Positions 34,522 through 42,403 of a stretch of 64,000 nucleotides of DNA are shown in pieces. Source of the stretch: Tissierella pigra (lineage in GTDB: Bacteria; Bacillota; Clostridia; Tissierellales; Tissierellaceae). Position 1 is the stretch's first letter. Every line of letters begins with the position of its first letter. Both the position numbers and the translations under genes were made by a program. The notes beneath the pieces were generated by a model, which was given only the letters and a program-made list of their open reading frames with translations, was not told the origin of the DNA and ran no database searches. The DNA lies in contig NZ_VUNQ01000001.1 in the NCBI RefSeq assembly GCF_009695605.1, positions 62,001 through 126,000 on the forward strand, read 5' to 3'.

Positions 34522-35826
34522 ATGAATAGGTTGACGGAAAATATATTATGTAAACAATTTGGAATAAAAGAGGAAGTTGTTAAATTTGTAATACAAAAAG
34601 AAAAACTAATTTTAGATAAATTTAAAGATATTGATGAAATTAAAGAGTACAATCAATATAAGGTTATAAAGGCTATGCAACAATGTAGATTGGCTTCTAC
34701 AGACTTTAACTGGACTACAGGGTATGGATATGGTGATGTAGGAAGGGAGAAAGTAGAGGAGATATATGCCAATGTGTTTAATACTGAAGATGCTCTAGTA
34801 AGACCTGCAATTGCTTCAGGCACTCATGCCATTACATTAGCTCTATCTGGTATATTAAGACCTGGAGATGAACTCATAGCCATAACAGGTGCGCCTTATG
34901 ATACCTTACAGAAAGTAATAGGTGTAAAGGGGAATATGTCTGGTACTTTAATGGACTATGGAGTAAAATATAGAGAAATTCCTTTAAAAGAAAATACTAT
35001 TGATACAGATAAAGTAAGGGAATCCATATCAGAAAACACTAAAATGCTTATGATTCAAAGGTCCACTGGATATAGCGATAGGAGAGCACTGACAATTGAA
35101 GAAATAGAAAATGCAATCAACGCTATTAGAAAATACAATAAAGATGTAATTATTATGGTCGATAACTGCTATGGTGAATTTTTAGAGTTTCAAGAGCCTA
35201 CAGATGTAGGAGCCGATGTTATGGCAGGATCGTTAATAAAAAATCCTGGTGGAGGAATTGCCTTATCTGGTGGATATATTGTAGGAAAATCCAACTTAAT
35301 CGAACAAGTTTCAAATAGATTGACAGCGCCAGGACTAGGAAAGGAATGTGGGCTGACGTTTGGAACAACTAGAAGTACCTTACAAGGATTGTTTTTAGCG
35401 CCCCATATAGTGTCTGAGGCTGTTAAAGGTGCATTGCTGGTTGGGATTGTATATAAGGAACTTGGATTTAAAATAGTCCCAAATATAGATGACATAAGAT
35501 CAGATATAATTCAAGGGGTAGAGTTGAAAAGTCCAGAAAGAGTCATAGAATTTTGTAGAGGAATTCAAGCAGCTTCAGTAGTAGATTCCTATGTTGTGCC
35601 AGAAGCATGGGATATGCCTGGGTATGAAGATAAGGTTATAATGGCAGCTGGTGGCTTTATAGAAGGTTCATCTATTGAACTTAGTGCAGATGGTCCCATA
35701 AGAGAACCTTATTTTGCATATTATCAAGGTGGTTTGACATATGAACATTGTAAATTAGGAGTTATGAAATCTTTAAACAATTTATATGAAAATAAATTAG
35801 TGGATATAAATCAAAACAAAAATTAA
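34522..35826 (+). CDS. ynbB: Methionine gamma-lyase family PLP protein (YnbB-like)
   Basis: Fold-type I PLP enzyme, 434 aa, of the methionine gamma-lyase / 'aluminum resistance' family. SGTHAITLAL near residue 93, MVDNCYGEF near 214 and the PLP Lys region GSLIKNPGGGIALSGGYI near 235 are diagnostic. Family members are proposed C-S lyases; the true substrate is not established. GGGTGATA precedes the ATG. The hfq-ynbB order matches Bacillus. Confidence 0.9.
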   Translation: MNRLTENILCKQFGIKEEVVKFVIQKEKLILDKFKDIDEIKEYNQYKVIKAMQQCRLASTDFNWTTGYGYGDVGREKVEEIYANVFNTEDALVRPAIASGTHAITLALSGILRPGDELIAITGAPYDTLQKVIGVKGNMSGTLMDYGVKYREIPLKENTIDTDKVRESISENTKMLMIQRSTGYSDRRALTIEEIENAINAIRKYNKDVIIMVDNCYGEFLEFQEPTDVGADVMAGSLIKNPGGGIALSGGYIVGKSNLIEQVSNRLTAPGLGKECGLTFGTTRSTLQGLFLAPHIVSEAVKGALLVGIVYKELGFKIVPNIDDIRSDIIQGVELKSPERVIEFCRGIQAASVVDSYVVPEAWDMPGYEDKVIMAAGGFIEGSSIELSADGPIREPYFAYYQGGLTYEHCKLGVMKSLNNLYENKLVDINQNKN

Positions 35827-35863
35827 ATGTAAAACGGTAGGATAAATCCTACCGTTTTACATT
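35826..35863. terminator. Bidirectional terminator between ynbB and lexA
   Basis: A 17-bp perfect stem (35826-35842 with 35847-35863) around TAAA overlaps both stop codons. Either strand ends in a T-rich arm. Confidence 0.85.
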
Positions 35864-36474
35864 CTTCTAAATAAGCCTATTACTTTGCCCAATATAGATA
35901 CATCTGTACTATATATTGGTTCCATAAATTGATTTTCAGGCTGTAATCTCACTTTATCTTTTTCTTTGAAAAATCTCTTCACAGTTGCTTCTTCTCCTAG
36001 TAATGCAACTACTATATCTCCGTTTAATGCAGATTTCTGCTCTTTAACTAAAACTAAATCTCCATCTAATATACCTGCATCAATCATACTTTCACCTTGA
36101 ACTTTTAACATAAATACATCATAATCTTTTACAAATTCCACTGGAATGGGATAAGTATCTTCAATATTTTCTACAGCTAATATAGGAGCACCAGCGGTTA
36201 CTCTTCCTACAATAGGCACATCTACTGTTTTTTTAGAAACAAGTAAAAAATCGTCATTCTTGTCGAGGATTTCAATAGCTCTTGGTTTTGTAGGGTCTTT
36301 CCTAATATAACCTTTAGATTCAAGTTTTTCTAAATGACTATGAACTGTAGAAGTTGACTTTAAATCAACACCTTTACAAATATCCCTAACTGATGGAGGA
36401 TAGCCTTGTCTTTGAACCTCAGATTTTATATATAATAGTATTTCAATTTGTTTCTGAGTTAATTCTTCATACAT
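35857..36474 (-). CDS. lexA: LexA SOS repressor
   Basis: LexA, 205 aa, repressing SOS genes and cleaving itself when RecA is active. The N-terminal winged helix reads [13 protein letters not shown] with [11 protein letters not shown]; the cleavage site is Ala-Gly in VTAGAP near residue 93; the catalytic Ser is in GESMIDAGI near 128 and the Lys in ATVKRFF near 165. AGAGGTG sits 6 nt before ATG 36474; an earlier in-frame GTG lies inside that site. It diverges from a yneA-like gene with LexA boxes between. Confidence 0.96.
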   Translation of the reverse strand: MYEELTQKQIEILLYIKSEVQRQGYPPSVRDICKGVDLKSTSTVHSHLEKLESKGYIRKDPTKPRAIEILDKNDDFLLVSKKTVDVPIVGRVTAGAPILAVENIEDTYPIPVEFVKDYDVFMLKVQGESMIDAGILDGDLVLVKEQKSALNGDIVVALLGEEATVKRFFKEKDKVRLQPENQFMEPIYSTDVSILGKVIGLFRRM

Positions 36475-36529
36475 AAAATACACCTCTCATATCATATAAT
36501 ATATCAACACAAATACTTTTATTTAATTA

Positions 36530-36558
36530 ATTATAACATATTAATTAATTAAATTCAA
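36530..36558 (-). promoter_or_regulatory. lexA promoter
   Basis: On the minus strand TTGAAT (36553-36558), 17 nt, TATAAT (36530-36535) preceded by TG. LexA box 1 overlaps the -35. Confidence 0.65.
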
Positions 36559-36569
36559 ACAAAGGTTCG
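36556..36569. promoter_or_regulatory. LexA box 1 (lexA side)
   Basis: CAAACAAAGGTTCG differs from the Firmicutes consensus CGAACnnnnGTTCG at one position. It overlaps the lexA -35, implying autorepression. Confidence 0.7.
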
Positions 36570-36588
36570 ATTTTTTTGTAAAAATCTA

Positions 36589-36617
36589 TTGACACGGAAC
36601 CTATGTTTGAGTAGAAT
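36589..36617 (+). promoter_or_regulatory. Promoter of the yneA-like gene with LexA box 2 in its spacer
   Basis: TTGACA (36589-36594), 17 nt, TAGAAT (36612-36617). The spacer holds GGAACCTATGTTTG (36596-36609), a LexA box with two mismatches. Confidence 0.75.
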
Positions 36618-36623
36618 ATATTT

Positions 36624-36637
36624 AGAACGATTGTTCA
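36624..36637. promoter_or_regulatory. LexA box 3 (yneA side)
   Basis: AGAACGATTGTTCA has a perfect GAACnnnnGTTC core and lies about where transcription should start. A degenerate fourth match, GAACTAATGTGC, follows at 36638-36649. Confidence 0.75.
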
Positions 36638-36660
36638 GAACTAATGTGCGAGGTGCTATT

Positions 36661-36966
36661 ATGAAGAAAAGGTATAAAATAATTAACAAAAACAGATTTT
36701 ATTCATTTATTACTTCAAGTTTTATCATACTATCTTTAGTGATATTTAGTCTATTAACAACTAATAAAGTTCATAGTTCCATTTATAAAATTGATTATAA
36801 AGAAGTAAAAGTAGCTGAAGGTGATACTCTTTGGACTATTGCAATGAATCATTTACCAAGCAATATGGATATAAGAAGGATGGTATATGAGATTAAAGAA
36901 TTTAATGATATGGATAGTGGCTACATATATCCTGGGAATATAATAAAAGTTCCTGTTATAAAATAA
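36661..36966 (+). CDS. yneA: YneA-like LysM cell-division inhibitor
   Basis: A 101-aa protein: a membrane helix at residues 13-36 and a LysM domain at about 53-98 (VAEGDTLWTIAMNH, GYIYPGNIIKVP). The size, layout and placement divergent from lexA match YneA, the SOS-induced septation inhibitor of Bacillus. GAGGTG precedes ATG 36661. LexA boxes in its promoter support SOS control. Sequence similarity beyond LysM is modest, so the name rests largely on context. Confidence 0.8.
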   Translation: MKKRYKIINKNRFYSFITSSFIILSLVIFSLLTTNKVHSSIYKIDYKEVKVAEGDTLWTIAMNHLPSNMDIRRMVYEIKEFNDMDSGYIYPGNIIKVPVIK

Positions 36967-36995
36967 GAAGAGCCATTTAGCTCTTCTTATTTTTT
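36961..36995. terminator. Terminator between yneA and the Xer recombinase
   Basis: A 13-bp perfect stem (36961-36973 with 36980-36992) around CATTTA, then T's on the plus strand. It contains both stop codons. Confidence 0.85.
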
Positions 36996-37951
36996 CTATT
37001 TGATAAAGGATTGCTTTTAATTGCATCTCTAAGTCTATCGTCGTCTATATGAGTGTAAATTTGAGTAGTGGATACAGATTCATGTCCTAATATTTCCTGT
37101 AAAGCACGTATGTCTACATTTCCATATTTATACATTAAGGTAGCTGCAGTATGTCTTAACTTATGAGTAGAGTATATAGATGGATCTAAACCCGATTTCT
37201 CTAAATATCGATCAATCATGTGTTGAATAGCGCGATTACTCATTCTATTTTTTCTTTTACTTATAAACATAGCTTTGCTGTCTTTTGAATTTTGAGGTCG
37301 TATTTCAAGGTAATCTTTAATTGCAGATACACAGGCTTCATTTAAGAAAATTGTTCTTTCTTTATTTCCTTTTCCAATAACGGAGAGGGTATCATTATCC
37401 TTGATTTTATCAATGTCTATACTTGCTAATTCTGAAAGACGAAGTCCACAATTTAAAAACAACATAATAATTGCATAATCTCTTTTTCTATATTCTTCAT
37501 TTTTATTTTCTAATACATTGTTTAGCAGTGATTCCGATTGTTCTAAAGTGAGATAAACAGGGTGTCTATTTTCTTTTTTGGGAAATTCTAAAGCTTCAGC
37601 AGGATTCTTATCTATTAGATTAACTTTGGAATATAGATAGTCGAAAAAAGACCTAAGGGAGGCAACTTTTCTAGATTTAGTATAATTGTTATTTTCTCTT
37701 TTTTTATCAGCATAAGATATATATGCGTGAAGGTCCTGAATTCCTAATTTACTTATTAAATCTAAATCTACATCTGAAATATTGATGTCGTCAAACTTTA
37801 AATCTTGTTCAACTAATTTATATCTTTGCTTAATGAATCTAAAAAAAGTTCGCAAGTCTAAAAAGTATTCTTTTACAGTGTTAGGAGACACACCTTTGAT
37901 TGTTTCCATATAATTTAAGTAATCCTCTAGAAGCATTGGTATATCAGTCAT
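36977..37951 (-). CDS. xerC: Tyrosine recombinase XerC-like
   Basis: A 324-aa tyrosine recombinase. The N-terminal SAM-like core-binding domain spans 1-110 (SPNTVKEYFLDLRTFFRF). Catalytic residues are Arg in NCGLRLSELAS near 178, Lys in GKGNKER, HKLRH near 270, GHES near 293 and the Tyr in TTQIYTHI near 302. No phage genes are adjacent. The xerD end at the window start makes XerC the likely partner, but a XerA/S-type role is possible. A GGAGGG site precedes the ATG. Confidence 0.85.
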   Translation of the reverse strand: MTDIPMLLEDYLNYMETIKGVSPNTVKEYFLDLRTFFRFIKQRYKLVEQDLKFDDINISDVDLDLISKLGIQDLHAYISYADKKRENNNYTKSRKVASLRSFFDYLYSKVNLIDKNPAEALEFPKKENRHPVYLTLEQSESLLNNVLENKNEEYRKRDYAIIMLFLNCGLRLSELASIDIDKIKDNDTLSVIGKGNKERTIFLNEACVSAIKDYLEIRPQNSKDSKAMFISKRKNRMSNRAIQHMIDRYLEKSGLDPSIYSTHKLRHTAATLMYKYGNVDIRALQEILGHESVSTTQIYTHIDDDRLRDAIKSNPLSNRKNKKS

Positions 37952-37971
37952 TATAGCCCTCCATTTTCTTT

Positions 37972-38013
37972 ATAACATTAGTCACAAAATAACTATTTTG
38001 TGACTAATGTTAT
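37972..38013. repeat. 42-nt near-perfect palindrome upstream of xerC
   Basis: Two 20-nt arms pair perfectly around AC (core CATTAGTCACAAAATA). It lies 20 nt upstream of the recombinase start, where no gene ends, so it could be a protein site, a leader hairpin or a remnant terminator. Confidence 0.6.
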
Positions 38014-38566
38014 TTTATACTAAAATTATCCAAAAAGCAATATTCAAAATAAATTTATTTAACATCAAATAGTATAAAATCTTACTTTAATAGCAAAATC
38101 GAATTTAACTAATATAACAAGCCTATAATTAAATTTTAAAGACTATCCATACAAATATATTCCTGTGAGAATTTGAAGTCCTTAAAGCCCATTTTAAAAG
38201 GTCAAAATTTAAGCATTTATCCATTATATAATAAGTAAGCTCTTAAATAGACTTGTAATATTATTATTTTATATAATCTATAAACTACTCTTTAGATTTA
38301 TAAATTTAAAATCCTAAAATGAAGTTATTATCAATTCTGTTATAAGAAACCTAGTATCCATTGGTCATACTGTTGCTCTATTCCATTTTTTTAAAGTGAT
38401 GTAAAATATTTTTTTAAAACTCAGTTCCACCAAAATAATTAACATAATTATATTATGTATACATTTATGAAGTTGTGCTTTAAAATGAAAGTAGTTGACA
38501 TATTATATTTATGTGAACTACTTAAGTTCAATGATAAGTGTCAGATTTTACTAGGTATATCCTATT
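38014..38566. other. Gene-poor AT-rich stretch
   Basis: About 550 nt without a convincing gene. Short minus-strand frames exist (one of about 37 codons around 38140-38250, with residues LLKWALRTSNSHRN), but they lack ribosome binding sites and I do not recognise them. It may be decayed sequence. A hairpin repeat lies at 38489-38523. Confidence 0.5.
38489..38523. repeat. Hairpin repeat, copy 1
   Basis: AAGTAGTTGACAT and ATGTGAACTACTT pair with one mismatch around ATTATATTT. Its 21-nt core (38494-38514) is identical to 39534-39554 in copy 2, while the outer stem bases differ but still pair. Confidence 0.7.
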
Positions 38567-39307
38567 TTAATTTTTACTAATTACTTCACCAAATACTCTA
38601 TATGCAAAAATCTTTAACCGTTTCTGTCGTTCCTTTCGTGAAGGAGTGATGATTCTACGGTGTAACCATTCTAACTTCATTTTTTTCCAAATCTCTGGTG
38701 TACGTTTAACTTTTCCTGTAATAACATCTAAACTTCCACCTACACCAAAAGTAACTTTCGCAGGAATTCTATCTTTATATGTATATATCCATTTGTCTGC
38801 CAATGGTGATCCTAATGCAACAATAAGGATATCTGGTTTTGAGTTTTCAATATCTTCAATTATCTGTGTCTCTTCTTGCTTATTGAAGAAACCATTATGC
38901 CTACCCGCAACTTTAACATTAGGATAATTTTCAACTACATATTCCTCCATCTTTTTGTTTACTGATTCCTCTGATCCAAAGAAATAAAAAGACCATCTTC
39001 TTTGGTTTCCCAATCTTAGTAATTCTAAAAGTAAATCAAAACCAGTAACACGTTCAGGTATTGGATTTCTTTTTAATTTTGATGCTAAAACAATGCCAAC
39101 TCCATCAGGAGTAATTAAGTCAGATTCGAGTGATATTTTCTTTAATTCAGGGTCCTCCTGAATATCTATTGCAATTTCTGGATTCACAGTGATGATGTGA
39201 AACGTTTTATCTCTGTATTCCTTAATCTTATTATCAATTAAATCAACAGTATCCAATAAAGTTAATTTTGAAAATCAAATTCCTAAAATATTTACATAAT
39301 TATTCAT
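38567..39307 (-). pseudogene. WecG/TagA/CpsF family glycosyltransferase, interrupted by in-frame TGA
   Basis: The frame reads 246 codons from ATG 39305-39307, which follows GGTGGAGATGAA. Residues 1-10 are MNNYVNILGI, codon 11 is TGA (39275-39277), and FSKLTLLDTVDLIDN continues without a frameshift. The rest has the family's GFDLLLELL, FYFFGSEESVNKK, GRHNGFF, ALGSPLADKW, FGVGGSLDVITGKVKRTPE and EWLHRRI. Members add N-acetylmannosamine to lipid-linked precursors. Translation from TTG 39254-39256 would yield a 229-aa N-truncated form without a clear ribosome binding site. It is solitary, without other wall-polymer genes. Confidence 0.75.
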
Positions 39308-39517
39308 GTTTCATCTCCACCTTTTACGATTTAAATAAATTACAAAATTGTAAAAAAACTATTTACCTTTATCATAATCTTGAACATAAAAATATTCCAG
39401 AATGCTCTTTAGTCATTTTACTTCTTTCTCTAATTTCTTAATATGCTTGTTTTTTGACACAAACCGAACAATTCATATACACAATATACTATATATACTA
39501 ATAATAATCAAATGGTT
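39308..39517. other. Non-coding stretch upstream of the wecG-like gene
   Basis: AT-rich sequence with a 14-nt palindrome TTACAAAATTGTAA (39340-39353) and a plus-strand TTGACA (39454-39459), 16 nt, TATACA (39476-39481). The latter would transcribe into the copy 2 hairpin. No gene was seen. Confidence 0.4.
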
Positions 39518-39574
39518 TTACAAAAGAAGAATGGTTGACATATTATATTTATGTCAACCATTCTTCTTTTGTAA
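39518..39574. repeat. Hairpin repeat, copy 2, after the aspartate-type aminotransferase
   Basis: A 24-bp perfect stem (39518-39541 with 39551-39574) around ATTATATTT. It lies 8 nt past the aminotransferase stop and may terminate it; the T-rich tail is on the plus strand. The core is shared with copy 1. Confidence 0.75.
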
Positions 39575-39582
39575 ATTATTTT

Positions 39583-40776
39583 TTATTCTTCTACTATTTC
39601 TTTAATTCTTCTTAATCCTTCTTTAATATTATCCATAGATGTAGCATAAGAAAGTCTTATATATTTATCATCACCAAAAGCTACTCCAGGAACTACTGCT
39701 ACCTTAGCTTCATCTAATAATAAGTTAGCAAAATCCATAGAAGAGTTTATTTCTTTACCTTTAATAGTTTTGCCTAATAATTGTGTGAAGTTTATCATTA
39801 TATAAAAAGCACCTTCAGGTTTTCTACAACTTAATCCCTTAATGGAATTTATTGTTTCTGCCATATAATCTCTTCTCTCAACAAAATGTCTTTTCATCTC
39901 TTCTACACTAGCTTGATCACCTTTAAGACCTTCAACACTTGCATATTGAGATATAGAACATGGATTAGATGTTGCATGACTTTGGATATTGCTCATTATC
40001 TTAACTATCTTTTCATGGGCTGCTGCATATCCAATTCTCCAACCTGTCATAGCATGGGATTTTGACATACCATTGATTACTATTGTTAAATTTTTTATAT
40101 CTTCATTTAAAGAAGCTATACTGATATGCTTATTATTATCATAAATTAATTTTTCATAAATCTCATCAGAAATAATAAACACTTTGTTTTTTACTGCCCA
40201 ATCAGCGATTGCTCTTAATTCTTCTTCAGTATAAATAGATCCTGTTGGATTGCTTGGACTATTTAAGATAATAGCTTTAGTTTTGTCAGTTAAAACTCTA
40301 TTTAAATCCTCTACGTTAAATTTGAAATCATTTTCTTCTTTTGTTTCAATATAAACAGGAACTCCATCAGCTAATTTTACTAAGTCTGGATAGCTAACCC
40401 AGTATGGAGTACCAAATATAACTTCATCTCCAGGATTAAGTATTGCCAACAAAGCATTATGTATAGAATGCTTTGCACCACTTGATATTATAATATTACT
40501 TGGTTTATAATCTAGGTTATTATCTTCTTTAAATTTTTCGCATATAGCATTTTTAAGTTCAACTATTCCAGAAGCTGGAGTATATCTAGTCAAACCCTCT
40601 TTTATTGCTCTAATTCCTTCATTTTGAATATTCTCAGGTGTATTGAAGTCTGGCTCTCCTGCACCAAAACTTACAACATCTATTCCAGAGTCTTTCATAG
40701 CTTTTGCCTTTGCAGTAATTTCCAAAGTAATAGAAGGTTCAATTCTTAAACCTTTAGTTGATAAAATAAAATCCAT
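39583..40776 (-). CDS. aspC: Aspartate aminotransferase family enzyme
   Basis: Class I aminotransferase, 397 aa, of the AspC/AspB (I-gamma) type. Motifs are SFGAGEPDFNTPENI near residue 35, SPSNPTGSIYTEEEL near 174, ISDEIYEKLIYD near 199 and the PLP Lys in GMSKSHAMTGWRIGYAA near 235. It exchanges amino groups between aspartate and 2-oxoglutarate or a related pair. GGAGGTA precedes the ATG. It is 26 nt after padR on the same strand. Confidence 0.9.
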   Translation of the reverse strand: MDFILSTKGLRIEPSITLEITAKAKAMKDSGIDVVSFGAGEPDFNTPENIQNEGIRAIKEGLTRYTPASGIVELKNAICEKFKEDNNLDYKPSNIIISSGAKHSIHNALLAILNPGDEVIFGTPYWVSYPDLVKLADGVPVYIETKEENDFKFNVEDLNRVLTDKTKAIILNSPSNPTGSIYTEEELRAIADWAVKNKVFIISDEIYEKLIYDNNKHISIASLNEDIKNLTIVINGMSKSHAMTGWRIGYAAAHEKIVKIMSNIQSHATSNPCSISQYASVEGLKGDQASVEEMKRHFVERRDYMAETINSIKGLSCRKPEGAFYIMINFTQLLGKTIKGKEINSSMDFANLLLDEAKVAVVPGVAFGDDKYIRLSYATSMDNIKEGLRRIKEIVEE

Positions 40777-40802
40777 GAATAATCATACCTCCATAATTAT
40801 AT

Positions 40803-41186
40803 TTATATTTTTTCCTTATATATATCTTTTAACACATTTTTAACAATAAGTAAAGAATCTTCGAAAGAAGATTTGTTTTGTAGCAATAATATTTTATAAT
40901 GTTTTATTCCTTCATCTGTTATCCTATATCTTCTTATGGATCTTTTTTCAGGCTCATCCCATGAACCTTCAATATATCCCTCACTTTCCAACTCCCTAAG
41001 TAGTGGGTATATCATCCCAGGACTTGGCTCCCATTTGTTGTCTAATCTTTTTTTTATTTCATCTTTAATTTTATTACCATAATAAGATTTTTCATTTAAC
41101 AAATGTAGTATATAAAGTTTTACAAAGGAAGTAGTACTTATTTTGGTTGGAAATTGTCTTTGTCTTTCACCTTTATATATACTCAC
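40803..41186 (-). CDS. PadR family transcriptional regulator
   Basis: A 127-aa winged-helix regulator. FVKLYILHLLNEKSYYGNKIKDEI and PSPGMIYPLLRELESEGYIEGSW are the PadR core, and RYRITDEGIKHY ends the wing. The start is GTG with AAGGAGAGG upstream; it overlaps the PHP gene end. The ligand and target are unknown; sharing a transcript with aspC suggests linked control. Confidence 0.88.
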   Translation of the reverse strand: MSIYKGERQRQFPTKISTTSFVKLYILHLLNEKSYYGNKIKDEIKKRLDNKWEPSPGMIYPLLRELESEGYIEGSWDEPEKRSIRRYRITDEGIKHYKILLLQNKSSFEDSLLIVKNVLKDIYKEKI

Positions 41187-42001
41187 TATATCCTCTCCTT
41201 AAATTTAGGATTATCATCAATATTGATGAAGTAGTTACCTAACAATTCTTTTCCATCCTTAGAGTCTCCATGAAAATCAGAACCTCCTGTAATAATAAGA
41301 TTATTTCTTTTTGCAATGTTCATCAAAAGATTAGTATCTTCTTCACTATGTTTAGAATGTATACATTCTAGTCCATTTATATCTAATGAAATACAATAAT
41401 CTATAATTTCTTTATTCTTCAATAGACCAGGATGAGCTAAAATAGAAATTCCACCAATATTTTTAATTAAGCTTATTATTTCACCAACACTTATTTTATA
41501 TCTATCTACATAAGCTGGTTTACCTCTATCTAAGAATTTATCAAATCCTTCTGATACATTGGAGATATAGCCTTTCTTAATCATGGCTCTTGCAATATGT
41601 GGTCTGCCTATATACCCTTTTCCTGAAAACTCCATAACATCTTCTAGTGTAAGTGTCATACCTAGTTCATTTACTTTTTTAATCATATCTATTCCACGAT
41701 TCCACCTAGATTTTCTCAAAGTATTTGTCAAATCTATGAGTTCTTTATTTTTATAATCTATAAAATACCCTAGTATATGTACTTCTTCATCCTCAAATAT
41801 ACAACTAAATTCAATACCAGGTATTATTATGAAATCATTATGTTTTTTACCATATTCCAATGCTATTTCTATTCCAGTTACTGTATCATGGTCTGTAATT
41901 GCTATGCCCTTTAGATTCTTTTCAATAGCTAAATCCACAACTTCATTTGGAGAATACAAACCATCTGAATGGTTTGTATGAATATGTAAATCGAAAAACA
42001 T
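41186..42001 (-). CDS. PHP domain phosphoesterase
   Basis: A 271-aa PHP-domain hydrolase of the TrpH/YciV type. Metal motifs are DLHIHTNHSDG near residue 4, TDHDT near 37, GIEFSC near 62, GRPHIARAM near 131 and SILAHPG near 187; GGSDFHGDS is near the end. Relatives act on 5' ends of RNA or on 3',5'-nucleoside bisphosphates; which applies is not visible. AAAGGAGG precedes the ATG. Confidence 0.88.
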   Translation of the reverse strand: MFFDLHIHTNHSDGLYSPNEVVDLAIEKNLKGIAITDHDTVTGIEIALEYGKKHNDFIIIPGIEFSCIFEDEEVHILGYFIDYKNKELIDLTNTLRKSRWNRGIDMIKKVNELGMTLTLEDVMEFSGKGYIGRPHIARAMIKKGYISNVSEGFDKFLDRGKPAYVDRYKISVGEIISLIKNIGGISILAHPGLLKNKEIIDYCISLDINGLECIHSKHSEEDTNLLMNIAKRNNLIITGGSDFHGDSKDGKELLGNYFINIDDNPKFKERI

Positions 42002-42030
42002 AGTTATCCTCCTTTAATCAAATTATACTT

Positions 42031-42068
42031 AATACAAAAAACCCGCCATATTGGCAGGTTTTTGTATT
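42031..42068 (-). terminator. Terminator after spoVS
   Basis: Arms AATACAAAAAACC-CGCCA and TGGCAGGTTTTTGTATT pair around a TAT loop, with TTTTTTG on the minus-strand product. It overlaps the spoVS stop. Confidence 0.85.
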
Positions 42069-42327
42069 ATCTTGGTTCAATAATTAGTTTAATAGCTGTT
42101 CTTTCTTCACCATCTATTATAATATCCGTGAAGGCTGGTACACAAATAAGATCGATTCCACTTGGAGCAACAAAACCTCTTGCAATAGCCACTGCTTTTA
42201 TAGCTTGATTTAAAGCTCCTGCCCCTATTGCTTGGATTTCAGCAGCTCCTTTTTCTCTTAAAACACCTGCTAATGCTCCTGCAACAGAATTTGGACTTGA
42301 TTTTGCTGATACTTTTAATACATCCAT
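42067..42327 (-). CDS. spoVS: Stage V sporulation protein S
   Basis: SpoVS, 86 aa, the usual length. VSAKSSPNSVAGALAG at the start and GAGALNQAIKAVAIARGFVAPSG near 36 are near-invariant in the family. Members share the Alba-like fold and affect spore coat assembly in Bacillus. GAGGGGGA is before the ATG. It follows rny, as in other Firmicutes. Confidence 0.96.
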   Translation of the reverse strand: MDVLKVSAKSSPNSVAGALAGVLREKGAAEIQAIGAGALNQAIKAVAIARGFVAPSGIDLICVPAFTDIIIDGEERTAIKLIIEPR

Positions 42328-42403
42328 TAAAATATCCCCCTCTAACTAAATTTTTTAAATATAATTTTTACAATATTTAATTTTACATTTATTTAAAAAA
42401 TCA

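Noticed and set aside
38140-38250. About 37-codon minus-strand frame in the gene-poor stretch, considered as a transposase remnant
   Set aside because: No transposase motif or terminal inverted repeats could be recognised; left as undefined.
37952-39582. A mobile element carrying the wecG-like gene between the two hairpin copies
   Set aside because: No transposase, integrase site or target duplication was found; the hairpins alone do not show mobility.
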